Source of the DNA: Marinomonas mediterranea MMB-1
GTDB taxonomy: Bacteria; Pseudomonadota; Gammaproteobacteria; Pseudomonadales; Marinomonadaceae
Length of the DNA stretch: 64,000 nt
Reading direction: 5' to 3'
Assembly (NCBI RefSeq): GCF_000192865.1
Contig: NC_015276.1
Coordinates: 2,852,001 to 2,916,000, forward strand
The notes below the pieces were generated by a model. That model was not told the DNA's origin and did not search any database. It worked only from the letters and a program-made list of their open reading frames with translations. Below are positions 55,214 to 64,000 of this stretch, one piece after another; positions within the stretch are counted from its first letter, which is position 1, and each line of letters opens with the position of its first letter. The translations under genes were made by a program, and so were the position numbers.

Positions 55214-56350
55214 TCAGTACAAAGAATGGTTGTTTTTAGCGATGTGCTCTTTTGTTAAGCGACCAAACATAACGATGTAACTCCACAGTGTGTATGCCAA
55301 GACAATCGGTACGAAGATACAAGCCACAACAAACATAATCATCATGGTTGTTTCACTTGATGTCGCATCCCACATTGTCAAACTCATACTTGGGAAGCTA
55401 GAAGAAGGCATTAAGAACGGGAACATAGAGCCACCCGCCGTCACGATAATGCCAGCGATGCCCAGAGAAGAGAATAAGAATGCACTTCCGCCCTTCCCTG
55501 CTTTTGCAGACACTGCCGCGATCAACATACCAGCGATCCCTAGAATAGGAGCCAACATTAAAGCAGGCACTTTTTCATAGTTAGCAAGCCACGCGCCTTC
55601 TTGTACTTCCGCTGTTTTCATTAACGGCGTCATCGCTGCATTGCCGTCAACAGCACTGGTCAAGACGTAACCATCAATTCCCATCGCTAACCAGACACCG
55701 GCAAGAACAAACAACAGAGCGGCCAATACACCAGAGATCAAGGTTCCGAACGCGACGCGATTGTGTAAGCTGCCTTCGGTTTTCATCAGCAACCATGCAC
55801 CACCTTGCGTCATGATCATAAGTAAGCTAACTAAGCCACATAAAATCGCGAACGGATTTAATAAACCAAAGAATGACCCTGTGTACGTCACGTGCATAAA
55901 CTTATCAAACTCAAACGGTACACCTTGTAAAAGGTTTCCGAACGCGACACCAAAGATGATTGGTGGTACAGCAGAGCCGAAGCCGATTCCCCAGTCCCAT
56001 GCACTACGCCATGTTTTGTCTTCCAGTTTAGAACGATAGTCAAAACCGATAGGACGGAAGAACAAAGCCGCCAATGTCAAAATCATCGCGAAGTAGAAGC
56101 CTGAGAAAGACGTCGCATAGACCATAGGCCATGCCGCAAATAGTGCGCCACCAGCGGTGATTAACCATACTTGGTTTCCATCCCAGTGCGGCGCAATTGA
56201 GTTGATCATGATACGGCGTTCGCTGTCTTCCTTGGTCAAGATATTCAACCAAGAGCCAACCCCCATATCAAAGCCGTCGGTAACGGCGAAACCGATTAGC
56301 AAGACACCCACCAGCACCCACCAAATGACTTTTAGAATTTCGTAATCCAT
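55214..56350 (-). CDS. cydB: Cytochrome bd ubiquinol oxidase subunit II
   Basis: A 378-aa membrane protein with nine predicted helices, the second large subunit of cytochrome bd. It opens with LKVIWWVLVGVLLIGFAVTDGFDMGVG and has WDGNQVWLITAGGALFAAWP and a GFDYRSKLEDKTWR loop, all conserved. It starts 4 bp after cydA. Length matches the E. coli protein. Confidence 0.96.
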   Translation of the reverse strand: MDYEILKVIWWVLVGVLLIGFAVTDGFDMGVGSWLNILTKEDSERRIMINSIAPHWDGNQVWLITAGGALFAAWPMVYATSFSGFYFAMILTLAALFFRPIGFDYRSKLEDKTWRSAWDWGIGFGSAVPPIIFGVAFGNLLQGVPFEFDKFMHVTYTGSFFGLLNPFAILCGLVSLLMIMTQGGAWLLMKTEGSLHNRVAFGTLISGVLAALLFVLAGVWLAMGIDGYVLTSAVDGNAAMTPLMKTAEVQEGAWLANYEKVPALMLAPILGIAGMLIAAVSAKAGKGGSAFLFSSLGIAGIIVTAGGSMFPFLMPSSSFPSMSLTMWDATSSETTMMIMFVVACIFVPIVLAYTLWSYIVMFGRLTKEHIAKNNHSLY

Positions 56351-56354
56351 CTTC

Positions 56355-57932
56355 TTATACCCCTTGTGCTTTTAGTTGCTCAGTCTCTTTTTCAAGCGCA
56401 TAGCGACCAGTATGCAAGCTGGATGGCCCCTGCTTCGCAAAGCGAATCATTAGGTACATTTCAGCGATTAAGAAGACGGTATACAGCAAGGTCATAAGCC
56501 CCATAGATAACCAAATCTCACCGGCAGTTAGATTGGAAGCGGCGACATTGACCGGTAATACCTCACCAATAGCCCAAGGCTGACGACCATATTCCGCGAC
56601 AAACCAACCTGTCTCACAGGCGATCCAAGGCATAGGCAAGGTGAACAAACACACTTTTAAGAAGAAAGAGTTAGTACCAATCTTGCGGCGCGCATTTTGG
56701 TAGAAAGCAATGGCAAAGACGAGCAACATAAAGAAGCCACACGCAACCATGATACGGAAAGAGAAGAACAAAGGCGCGACATGTGGAATAGAGTAATCCA
56801 CGGCCATATCGATCTGCTCAGAGGTCACGTTGTTCATATCTTCTGAAAAGGCAGTCACCAACAGACCGTAACCAAGATCGTCTTTTACCTTATCAAAGTT
56901 TTCTTTCACTAGCGGATCTTGAGAACCATCACGTAGCTCTTCAAGCAACTGGTTGGCGTAAATACCATTGATAATACGCTGGCGATTGTGCTCTTTAAGC
57001 TCTTTGATCCCCATGACTTCTTCATCAAGAGAGCGAGTTGCGATCAACCCCATTAAGCCAGGTATACGCAGCGCAAACTCCGTTTCTTCCAGTTCTTGAT
57101 TAGGAAAGCCGATCACAGTAAAAGGCGCTGGCGCTTCGTGGGTTTCCCACTCGGCTTCGACTGCTGCCAATTTTACTCGTTGAACTTCGCCTAACTCATA
57201 GCCAGATTCGTCACCCAAGATGATAACGCTTAGGCACGCAGCTAAACCGAAAGCAGAGGCAATGGCAAAAGAACGGCGTGCAAAGGCAAGATCACGATTT
57301 TTAAGTAGGTAGTAGCTAGAAATAGCTAATACGAATACCGCACCGGTTACATAACCCGCTGACACAGTGTGTACAAATTTCACCTGAGCCACTGGGTTGA
57401 ATAACAAAGCACCGAAATCGACCAATTCCATTCGCATGGTTTCATAGTTGAACTCAGAACCGACCGGGTTTTGCATCCAGCCGTTCGCGATCAAAATCCA
57501 AAGCGCGGATAAATTAGAGCCTAACGCAACACCCCAAGTGACTAGTAAGTGTTTTACTTTGCTAAGTCTATCCCAACCGAAGAAGAACAAACCGACTAGC
57601 GTCGATTCTAAGAAAAACGCCATTAGGCCTTCGATTGCCAAAGGAGCACCAAAGATGTCTCCTACGTAGTGTGAGTAGTACGACCAGTTTGTTCCGAATT
57701 GAAATTCCATCGTCAAACCGGTTGTTACACCCAGTGCGAAGTTAATACCAAACAACTTGCCCCAAAATTTAACCATGTCTTTATAAACTTGCTTGCCTGT
57801 AATGACATATACAGACTCCATAATCGCAAGAAGAAAAGACATGCCCAAGGTCAGAGGTACAAACAAAAAGTGGTACATGGCCGTTAGAGCGAACTGTAAC
57901 CTTGACAGATCTACGACTGCTTCGTTAATCAT
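56355..57932 (-). CDS. cydA: Cytochrome bd ubiquinol oxidase subunit I
   Basis: A 525-aa membrane protein that binds all three haems and oxidises ubiquinol; it reduces oxygen to water without pumping protons and works at low oxygen. H21 (MYHFLFV) is the high-spin haem ligand. FVHTVSAGYVTGA holds the b558 His, and FFSFRIMVACGF contains the b558 Met ligand. The long Q-loop between helices 6 and 7 is present (LEETEFALRIPGLMGL to SEQIDMA). The C-terminal CETGWFVAEYGRQPW block is intact. First gene of cydABXDC. Confidence 0.97.
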   Translation of the reverse strand: MINEAVVDLSRLQFALTAMYHFLFVPLTLGMSFLLAIMESVYVITGKQVYKDMVKFWGKLFGINFALGVTTGLTMEFQFGTNWSYYSHYVGDIFGAPLAIEGLMAFFLESTLVGLFFFGWDRLSKVKHLLVTWGVALGSNLSALWILIANGWMQNPVGSEFNYETMRMELVDFGALLFNPVAQVKFVHTVSAGYVTGAVFVLAISSYYLLKNRDLAFARRSFAIASAFGLAACLSVIILGDESGYELGEVQRVKLAAVEAEWETHEAPAPFTVIGFPNQELEETEFALRIPGLMGLIATRSLDEEVMGIKELKEHNRQRIINGIYANQLLEELRDGSQDPLVKENFDKVKDDLGYGLLVTAFSEDMNNVTSEQIDMAVDYSIPHVAPLFFSFRIMVACGFFMLLVFAIAFYQNARRKIGTNSFFLKVCLFTLPMPWIACETGWFVAEYGRQPWAIGEVLPVNVAASNLTAGEIWLSMGLMTLLYTVFLIAEMYLMIRFAKQGPSSLHTGRYALEKETEQLKAQGV

Positions 57933-58101
57933 GATCTCAACCCATGTTATACGTAAATGAAAGGCGTTTTTTATCAGGCATTTAGTGAAACCAAATATTG
58001 GTTTGCTGTATGCTCTTGTTGTTCAACCGCCACACTATTAAGCCTCGTCCATCGAGACCTAATATAAGTACGCATTATGGGTAAGGGTGCAGAAAAGAGT
58101 A

Positions 58102-58115
58102 TTGCGTTAGATCAA
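58102..58115. promoter_or_regulatory. FNR/Anr-like half-perfect site
   Basis: TTGCG-TTAG-ATCAA matches the FNR consensus TTGAT-N4-ATCAA at 8 of 10 positions. It lies about 170 bp upstream of cydA. Confidence 0.5.
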
Positions 58116-58162
58116 GAAACTCGGCCTAGACTAGGCTCAGCAACCAAGATGATCGACATTTT

Positions 58163-58176
58163 ATGATCTAGATCAT
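58163..58176. promoter_or_regulatory. FNR/Anr-like palindrome upstream of cydA
   Basis: ATGATCTAGATCAT is a perfect 14-bp palindrome with the FNR core TGAT-N4-ATCA. It lies about 230 bp upstream of the cydA start, consistent with control of cytochrome bd by oxygen. Binding is inferred from the motif. Confidence 0.6.
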
Positions 58177-58282
58177 GTTTTTGGCAGGCATTCAAAATTG
58201 AAAAAAAACTGCCAAAAGAAAAAGTGAAAGAAAGAATAAAAACACGAATAAAAGGAAGTAAAAGCGAGACGCTCAAAAGTCA

Positions 58283-59725
58283 TTAACCACTTCTGAACGT
58301 ATTGCGCCCTTCTTTTTTGGCTTGATACAGTCGCGCATCCGCACGGGCAATCGCCTGAGGTAAAGATTCATCGGTGTTAAGCTGAGTCAGACCTGCACTT
58401 ATTGTGATGGATACCGTACTCTCACCCACGTCAAACTTCGTGTCTTCGATACGATTCAATAGCGTCTTAATCAATGACGTCGCTTTGCTTTTATCGGTAT
58501 TGGACAGAATGAATAGAAATTCTTCTCCGCCCCAACGACAAATAATATCCTCTTTGTGCAGCAGGTTTTTCATGATCCTAGCCACCCCAGATATCACTTT
58601 GTCACCCGCTTGATGCCCAAAGTTATCGTTCACCTTTTTGAAGTGATCAATATCGATCAACACCAAAGAAAGCGCTTCTTGCTTTTTATTCGAGGAACCA
58701 ATCGCTTTCTGAAACAATACATCTAATGTTTGGCGGTTGACCGCTCCGGTTAAATGATCGTAGCGTGCCATTCGCTCTAATTTATTGCTGTACCCTCGAG
58801 TGACCCAGTGTACGAAGGCCAAAATACATAGACTCACGACACCAGACAGCACCAAATTAATGATTAGGGCTCTTTCGACCTCTTCGGTGTCACCGTCTTC
58901 AACTTGTTCTACGATCAAATACCAATTAAATTCAGGAATATAACGACTGTTCAAAAATACAGTCTTGCCTTGCGGAGCATTAAACGAAACGGAACTCGAA
59001 TCAGCGGTAACCATTGACGAAAATGCTTGCTCAAACGACGCTTTATTCGTCTCTCGAAAAGAAAGGTCATGTTGGTGCGCGCCATTAAACATCACCTCGC
59101 CAGAGCGGTCGATAAAATACACATTGCGACCATAGCGCGCGTCGAAGTATTCAATCAGAGAATCAACCAAGTTCATGGACAGGCCAACACCGATCACCCC
59201 TAAAAAAACACCCGAATTATCTATAACTCGATAGTTTACAAATACCGTTATACGTTCTGCGTCGGCCGTATCGCTGTCAATATTTATAACATTGGGAAGA
59301 GAGGAAGATTTTGCTTCGAAGTACCAAGCGTCGTGAACGTCACTCTCAGACACGGTTTTCAGTACCCCCGAGCTGTGGTAATACTTTCGCGTTTGTTCTG
59401 AGACAAAAAATGCTGTGATTGTGTCGTATTTCGTTTGAATGTTTTTGAGGTAGTTCACCATCTGATCGGGTGTTTTTTCCCCCTCTAAATACCAATCATG
59501 AACAAACGAATCATGGGCCATTAACGATGAGATTAAGGTAGGTTGCAGCAAGTCTCGCTGAATTTCAGAGTAGATATTATCACTTGAAAGAGGAAGGATC
59601 TGTTCACTTACATGTTCGTAAACAGATTGTTTTGCAAAAAAGTAACTGGTCAGACTGGTTGCGATGCAACCCAACAGCACAATAATTCCAATTGCCAAGA
59701 CGTTTAAGCGTTTACTTACTATCAT
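58283..59725 (-). CDS. Cache-domain diguanylate cyclase
   Basis: A 480-aa sensor. Two membrane helices (about 6-28 and 278-298) flank a periplasmic double-Cache domain with the typical YFDARYGRNVYFIDRSGEVMF strand pattern. A GGDEF domain (about 315-475) follows, with active site GGEEF. The residue set before it is HKED where RxxD would be, so product inhibition at the I-site is probably lost. I chose the ATG at 59725 over an in-frame TTG four codons earlier. Ligand unknown; Cache domains often bind small organic acids or amino acids. Confidence 0.87.
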   Translation of the reverse strand: MIVSKRLNVLAIGIIVLLGCIATSLTSYFFAKQSVYEHVSEQILPLSSDNIYSEIQRDLLQPTLISSLMAHDSFVHDWYLEGEKTPDQMVNYLKNIQTKYDTITAFFVSEQTRKYYHSSGVLKTVSESDVHDAWYFEAKSSSLPNVINIDSDTADAERITVFVNYRVIDNSGVFLGVIGVGLSMNLVDSLIEYFDARYGRNVYFIDRSGEVMFNGAHQHDLSFRETNKASFEQAFSSMVTADSSSVSFNAPQGKTVFLNSRYIPEFNWYLIVEQVEDGDTEEVERALIINLVLSGVVSLCILAFVHWVTRGYSNKLERMARYDHLTGAVNRQTLDVLFQKAIGSSNKKQEALSLVLIDIDHFKKVNDNFGHQAGDKVISGVARIMKNLLHKEDIICRWGGEEFLFILSNTDKSKATSLIKTLLNRIEDTKFDVGESTVSITISAGLTQLNTDESLPQAIARADARLYQAKKEGRNTFRSG

Positions 59726-60094
59726 AGATGAGCACAATAATTGAATCGAAACCTAATTAAGAATAACTTGGGAAGAACCGATTCTTTGGCTACTTAAACA
59801 TCCTATATACCGAGCTACAAAAACCACTTCAACGAACATATACCCGCAAATTGTAAGGAAATCGACCGAAAAAACAAGAAATAAGCATAGAAAACAAATT
59901 TAGAAAGAAAGCTGGGATTACAGATTAACGGTAAAACAGCGTAAGGAAGGTGTGAACGCGTGGATGGCACAGTAACAACAAGCACTCAACGTACTGCGCT
60001 CCACTTGCAACACTTTCCATGCATCATTATGCTTGCAAGGTAACCTTTTCAACACTCCCGTTCTATGGAACGTCATGACCAAGGTTCTAACGTG
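59726..60094. other. 369-bp gene-free gap
   Basis: Divergent upstream region of the Cache-GGDEF and GNAT genes. A 62-codon open frame on the minus strand (59918-60106) has no ribosome-binding site and overlaps the GNAT start, so it is not called. I see no strong repeat or hairpin. Confidence 0.45.
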
Positions 60095-60598
60095 ATGGAC
60101 ATACAATTTTCAGATTCAATGTCGAAAGAAGAGTTCGAGCACTTATTCCGTTGGCGGGAGCAAGTCTTCCCCGCAGAAGGAAAAAACATCGATTGGTCGC
60201 AGCCGGATTGGCACTTATACAGTAGAGAGGTTGGTCAATTGGCGGCAGCACATTTGGGTTATGGCCGCTACCAATTAACCTTAGATGAACGCAGCATTGA
60301 TGTGGTTGGTGTCGGCGATGTGGTCGTTAGACCCGAGCATCAAGGAAAAGGCTTACCTTCAAAACTGTTCAAGCACCTCCATCATTGTGAGCATGCAAAC
60401 ACGCTCGCGGAGGTCTTTACCCTTTTCTGCCCTCATCGATTAGAAAGCTACTACCAACAGCATGGCTATCGGAAGTTTCAGGGGACTGTTTCCTTCTTGC
60501 AAAAGGGCGTCGCAACAAGCAGCGACGACTTTATTTTGATGTATCGCGGCACGCCTCTAACAGGAAAGGCGATTACCATCAAAGGTGAGCCATGGTAA
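60095..60598 (+). CDS. GNAT-family N-acetyltransferase
   Basis: A 167-aa acetyltransferase. The acetyl-CoA loop is VRPEHQGKGLPSKLFKHL at about residues 80-97, preceded by VGVGDVVV. CPHRLESYYQQHGYRKFQG fits the C-terminal part of the fold. I chose ATG at 60095; a GTG directly before it and an in-frame ATG 30 nt earlier are alternatives. The acceptor is unknown. Confidence 0.8.
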   Translation: MDIQFSDSMSKEEFEHLFRWREQVFPAEGKNIDWSQPDWHLYSREVGQLAAAHLGYGRYQLTLDERSIDVVGVGDVVVRPEHQGKGLPSKLFKHLHHCEHANTLAEVFTLFCPHRLESYYQQHGYRKFQGTVSFLQKGVATSSDDFILMYRGTPLTGKAITIKGEPW

Positions 60599-60682
60599 TC
60601 GCCACTAAAGAGACGAAACAATAGGAAGACCGCTCTTTTTGCGGCTATTACCTAAATGCTTATTGCCTAGCCCAATTTTCCT

Positions 60683-61141
60683 CTATTGGCTTGCCGCCAT
60701 AACGTACATTACCCCAACCTGAGCTTCCGTTACTTCGACTTTTGTTCCCGCTGAAAGCTCGCTTTCAGAGACGATTTTCCAAGTGATCCCTGAATACTGA
60801 TAACTTCCTGGAGACGTCGGTCCGATGTCAGCTTCCAAAATAAAAACGTGCCTAACAAAGTCACTCTTTACCGGAGTATGATCGACTTTACCTTGCATTT
60901 TTTTAAACGGACGCCACAGAGCCGCACTTAATATTACGCTGAGTATCGCAATGGTGAGAACCGATGCGGTCCACGTTTCTGGAACGATATCAACGTACAC
61001 CAACAGTGACGTGATGATCATGGCGACGCCGACGAAAAAAAGAACAAACGTACTGAAGCCAAGGACCAATATTTCGATCACTAACAGTGCTATCCCCATA
61101 ATGGCGAGGCTTTGAACTAGATATTCGTTAAGTAAATCCAT
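60683..61141 (-). CDS. NfeD-family membrane protein
   Basis: A 152-aa protein with two to three membrane helices (about 10-75) and a C-terminal OB-fold domain (about 90-150) of the NfeD type; KSDFVRHVFILEADIGPTSPGSYQYSGITWKIVSESELSAGTKVEVTEAQVG is its core. It probably scaffolds the stomatin-like protein encoded directly upstream, as in the YbbK/YbbL pair. The start overlaps the stop of that gene by 1 nt. Confidence 0.87.
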   Translation of the reverse strand: MDLLNEYLVQSLAIMGIALLVIEILVLGFSTFVLFFVGVAMIITSLLVYVDIVPETWTASVLTIAILSVILSAALWRPFKKMQGKVDHTPVKSDFVRHVFILEADIGPTSPGSYQYSGITWKIVSESELSAGTKVEVTEAQVGVMYVMAASQ

Positions 61142-62088
61142 TAGTTTTTCGCGTTCAATTTATTAATAATGCTGGTGGCTTGAGTGACAAGAGACGCTGC
61201 GTCTGTTGCGTTGTCAGGTATAATAACCATAGACGATTCTTTCGCGATGGACTTCTTAGCGTCAATGGCTTTCGAGGCAAGATCCAGTTGGATGGCTTTT
61301 TGGCCTTCATCCGTATTCGCTGCTTCACCGACTTTATGCAATGCCTCAGCTTGCGCATTCGCAACGGCGATAATAGCTTGCGCCTCACCTTCCGCTCTAA
61401 GAACTTGCTCAGACTTCTCACCTTCAGCAGCTAATACAACGGCTTGTTTTTCACCTTCTGCACGGTTGATAGCGGCTTGTCGATCGCCTTCCGATTCAAG
61501 GATTTGCGCTCGTTTCACACGCTCGGCTTTCATCTGAGCTTCCATTGCTTCCATCACAGATTGCGGTGGAATAATGTCTTTGATCTCATAACGTAAAACT
61601 TGGATTCCCCACGGACTAGAGGCTTCGTTTATTGCAGAGACAATGTTTGTATTTAACTGATCACGCTCTTCAAACGTTTTATCCAACTCCATTTTACCTA
61701 ACTCCGAACGCATGGTTGTCTGTGCCAATTGCGTGACGGCAAAGACGTATCGCTCGACGCCATACGTTGCTTTATAAGGATCAAGAACTCGAAAATAAAG
61801 CACTCCATCCACCGTAAGGGAGATATTGTCGCGCGTTATCGCGCTCTGAGAAGGGACATCAACGGCTTGTTCTTTTAAGGATCGATTAGCGGCAATCTTA
61901 TCAATAAAAGGCACAATGAAATTTAGCCCAGCTTCTTTAGTCGACTGATACTTCCCAAAACGCTCAACCAAGAAAGCTCTGTTTTGCGGCACAAACTTAA
62001 TGGACAGTTTGAGAAAAACCACCACCAAGATAAATAAGAAAACCGGTATGGTCGCGACATAGTCAAAAATAAAATCTAGCTCTTCCAT
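61141..62088 (-). CDS. SPFH/stomatin-like paraslipin
   Basis: A 315-aa membrane-associated protein of the stomatin/prohibitin superfamily (E. coli QmcA-like). A single N-terminal helix (about 10-28) is followed by the SPFH domain (about 30-200; FLVERFGKYQSTKEAGLNFIVPFID and VERYVFAVTQLAQTTMRSELG). A coiled coil with repeated AEGEKQA/AEGEAQA units (about 200-250) comes next. It forms membrane microdomains with NfeD proteins; the two genes are in operon. Confidence 0.92.
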   Translation of the reverse strand: MEELDFIFDYVATIPVFLFILVVVFLKLSIKFVPQNRAFLVERFGKYQSTKEAGLNFIVPFIDKIAANRSLKEQAVDVPSQSAITRDNISLTVDGVLYFRVLDPYKATYGVERYVFAVTQLAQTTMRSELGKMELDKTFEERDQLNTNIVSAINEASSPWGIQVLRYEIKDIIPPQSVMEAMEAQMKAERVKRAQILESEGDRQAAINRAEGEKQAVVLAAEGEKSEQVLRAEGEAQAIIAVANAQAEALHKVGEAANTDEGQKAIQLDLASKAIDAKKSIAKESSMVIIPDNATDAASLVTQATSIINKLNAKN

Positions 62089-62177
62089 TTCTTTACATCC
62101 TATAGAGTTGAATTTAGCCGATTGTTAAAAGTGCGATAGTACGCCTATCTTCATGTATATCAAGAGTAGCAATTCTC

Positions 62178-63011
62178 TTAATCCGAATTATTCTCGGCCC
62201 CTTTCACCGTTACTCGATGCAACTTACGTGGCGTATCACCATAGTCTGTAACAGCAAAGTGCTGTGTGACACGATTATCCCAAATAGCGACTGACCCAGC
62301 TTTCCAAGAAAACCGAACCTGAAACACGTCCTGCCGGGCGATCTCAAACAATTCTTGTAGGCATGCCTCGCTGTCCAGTGGTGTCATGCCGTCGATATAG
62401 CGCGTAAATTGTTCATTAATAAACAGCGTTTCTTCTTGGGTTTCAGGGTGAACGTACATTAAAGGATGAAAGACAGGCGGATACTGAGCGCTCTTTTCAT
62501 CGACGATGCTTTCGCCCTGTTCGTTTGTTTGATCGTAACGGCTATTTTTAAATGCGTGCAATTGATGACATGCTTCAAGCCCCTTCAAAGTTTGGCGACG
62601 AGACTCTGGCAAACTTTGCCAAACGGCGGCCATCGAGCACCACAAGGTATCTCCCCCACGTTCAGGCACATATTGCGCGTGCAAAATAGAGCACTTTGGA
62701 GGGAATCTCTGAAAAGTCATGTCCGTATGCCAAAAGCTTTCACCTGGAGGATTACCTCGACTGGTTTCGATGACAACAATTTGAGGATGTGATTCAACAT
62801 GCGGAAAAAATGGATGAGGAGGTTCTAATTCGCCAAAGCGTTGACCTAATGCAAAATGCTGATCAGGGGTTAATTCTTGGTCGCGAAAGAACAGAACCTT
62901 ATACTCTAGAAACGCGGAATAAAGCCGACTAAATTCATGCTCAGACAGGTCGTTAAGCTGCAACTCAGAGATTTCGGCGCCAATATGCCGACTCAATGGC
63001 GTAATTTTCAT
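62178..63011 (-). CDS. TauD/TfdA-family 2-oxoglutarate dioxygenase
   Basis: A 277-aa non-haem iron dioxygenase that uses 2-oxoglutarate and oxygen. The metal triad is H95-x-D97 (FWHTDMTF) and H251 (NRVTQHFAVTDY). Arg263 or Arg266 should bind 2-oxoglutarate (TPRKLHRVTV). The fold matches taurine dioxygenase, but the substrate pocket cannot be read by eye; a sulfonate or another small acid is likely. The start at 63011 gives the family's MKITPLSRHIGAEI. The racemase-like gene 164 bp upstream is on the same strand. Confidence 0.86.
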   Translation of the reverse strand: MKITPLSRHIGAEISELQLNDLSEHEFSRLYSAFLEYKVLFFRDQELTPDQHFALGQRFGELEPPHPFFPHVESHPQIVVIETSRGNPPGESFWHTDMTFQRFPPKCSILHAQYVPERGGDTLWCSMAAVWQSLPESRRQTLKGLEACHQLHAFKNSRYDQTNEQGESIVDEKSAQYPPVFHPLMYVHPETQEETLFINEQFTRYIDGMTPLDSEACLQELFEIARQDVFQVRFSWKAGSVAIWDNRVTQHFAVTDYGDTPRKLHRVTVKGAENNSD

Positions 63012-63174
63012 AAATGTTTTCAACGCTAGATCAAACGGTTATAGGTGTGATCATAACGGAAAAACAAATAACTGAAAAACAAAGCTCCTCCTAAAACCAA
63101 ATACACGGCCGAGCTAGCACTTTGTATGAGATAGCACTTTGTACGAGATTTGATTTTTCAGGCTTTTATTGATT

Positions 63175-63876
63175 TTAGGCTTTGGTTTCCGGCCACGCAT
63201 AACCCGCTACCTTACTTGTTGCGAGTTTTAGCGAGATAAAGCCATCGGCAAAGGTAATAGCAATACGCACTCCATCCAAAACCGGCACACCGATATCACT
63301 CTGTAAGCGCTCCACCCAGTGACTCATTCCACCGCAGCCAAGTACGAGTGCGTCTCCTCGGTTCGCTTGCAATACGTTACTCGCAGCGCTTCTTACAACA
63401 TCGTAACTTTCCTCATTGCTTTCAAGAGACAAGACAGGCAAGCCCGATGCATAAACACCGCCACAGCGATTCACTAATCCATAGTGACTCAGATTGCGTT
63501 CCAGAATCGAAACGGATCGCTCTAACGTTGTCATCACAACAAAGCTCTGACTAACAAAGCTTGCCGCATGCATCGCTGCCTCTCCGATCCCAATGACAGG
63601 GGATGCCGTAATCTCACGCGCGGCATCCAATCCAGTGTCGTCAAAACACGCAATCACATAAGCTTTCGGCGGTACGTCGGAGTTTTCAAGTTGTCGAATT
63701 TTTTCAAGCAAGTGATACGCTGCTTCAACACCGTCGCTGTGCCCTTCTATGCTGACGGGGCTAGCCAAGCACTCATACCATCGTGTCTCATTATGCAGCG
63801 ATAAATTCAAACAGGACGCCTGCATTTGTTGAGTCATGGAGTGTGATGCATTCGGGTTTATAATCGCAATCGTCAT
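63175..63876 (-). CDS. Asp/Glu/hydantoin racemase-family protein
   Basis: A 233-aa cofactor-independent racemase of the Asp/Glu superfamily. The two catalytic Cys are C77 (VIACFDDTGLDAAREI) and C181 (VLGCGGMSHWVERL). The N-terminal INPNASHSMTQQM is characteristic of the hydantoin-racemase (HyuE/DcrH) branch, so the substrate may be a hydantoin or a related amide rather than free Asp or Glu. It starts 47 bp after a probable membrane protein and may share its mRNA. Confidence 0.82.
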   Translation of the reverse strand: MTIAIINPNASHSMTQQMQASCLNLSLHNETRWYECLASPVSIEGHSDGVEAAYHLLEKIRQLENSDVPPKAYVIACFDDTGLDAAREITASPVIGIGEAAMHAASFVSQSFVVMTTLERSVSILERNLSHYGLVNRCGGVYASGLPVLSLESNEESYDVVRSAASNVLQANRGDALVLGCGGMSHWVERLQSDIGVPVLDGVRIAITFADGFISLKLATSKVAGYAWPETKA

Positions 63877-63923
63877 CGGTTCATCCTTATCATATTAGGC
63901 ACTCATTGCCCCGCTCAATATTG

Positions 63924-64000
63924 TCACCTGGTTCGCGCCTTCCTTAACTGCTTAACCAACACTAATGTGAGCAAAATGACGCAAAGCGACACCAAGGTCG
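63924..64000 (-). CDS. C-terminal end of a probable membrane protein (partial)
   Basis: The last 24 codons of a gene that runs in from beyond the window. They encode a hydrophobic stretch (LVSLCVILLTLVLV) followed by a basic tail (KQLRKARTR) and a stop. This is the pattern of a permease end. A transporter for the substrate of the racemase and dioxygenase is likely, but too little is visible to name a family. Confidence 0.4.
   Translation of the reverse strand, partial: TLVSLCVILLTLVLVKQLRKARTR

Larger units (their letters stand above)
57933..58282. other. 350-bp cydA upstream region
   Basis: The gap between cydA and the end of a GGDEF gene. It holds two FNR/Anr-like sites (listed separately) and an A-rich stretch (58197-58262) near the GGDEF stop codon. 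No coding region is seen. It should carry the promoter of the whole cyd operon. Confidence 0.5.

Noticed and set aside
59918..60106. 62-codon minus-strand frame between GGDEF and GNAT genes
   Set aside because: No ribosome-binding site, overlaps the GNAT start on the other strand, and has no recognisable composition.

Overview
The window reads as chromosome of a marine gammaproteobacterium of the Oceanospirillales type, most like Marinomonas. This is inferred from the Na+-translocating NADH:quinone reductase operon with nqrM and apbE, the mfd-csiV pair, the cydABXDC operon, sthA, many chemotaxis/GGDEF sensors, a TRAP transporter and an AT-leaning codon usage. No rRNA, tRNA, CRISPR array, prophage or origin was seen. 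The one transposon (an IS3-type element) is an internal-deletion remnant.

Layout. 1-1.2 kb: a purine phosphoribosyltransferase and the IS3 remnant. 1.2-9.9 kb, minus strand: sthA, nqrM, apbE and nqrFEDCBA (sodium-pumping respiration, its flavin-attachment enzyme and its iron-sulfur maturation factor). 10.3-14.9 kb, plus strand: folX, mfd, csiV. 15.1-17.2 kb, minus strand: a BLUF blue-light protein directly upstream of a transmembrane chemoreceptor. 17.5-18.3 kb: an isolated eukaryotic-type HisA. 18.5-25 kb: an M23 murein endopeptidase, fdhD plus a YdeP-type molybdoenzyme, and a soluble PAS-PAS chemoreceptor resembling BdlA.

25.1-37.2 kb is a catabolic island. A minus-strand operon encodes a CoA-transferase, thiolase, crotonase, SDR dehydrogenase and feruloyl-CoA-synthetase-like ligase. 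A TRAP transporter and a MarR regulator are divergent from it, and a coniferyl-aldehyde-dehydrogenase-like gene follows. The operon has hydratase, dehydrogenase and thiolase but no acyl-CoA dehydrogenase, so the substrate probably arrives already unsaturated, as hydroxycinnamates (plant or seagrass phenolics) do.

37.4-45.7 kb: an exported DUF1800-like/DUF1501 pair, a LysR/MFS pair, a dual solute-binding-domain diguanylate cyclase and a DUF1460 cell-wall amidase-like protein. 45.7-48.7 kb is the most unusual stretch. Two unrecognised genes lie between related imperfect hairpins, followed by a REP-associated tyrosine transposase (RAYT) gene embedded in REP/BIME sequence that has expanded into six consecutive 127-bp units. 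48.7-51.3 kb: small metabolic genes, a Nudix (gmm) pseudogene with two lesions, and a secreted chorismate mutase.

51.5-57.9 kb: the complete cytochrome bd operon cydA-cydB-cydX-cydD-cydC, with FNR/Anr-like sites upstream. cydX is a 35-residue gene. 58.3-64 kb: a Cache-GGDEF protein, a GNAT enzyme, an NfeD/stomatin pair, a TauD-type dioxygenase, an Asp/Glu/hydantoin-racemase-like gene and the edge of a probable membrane protein.
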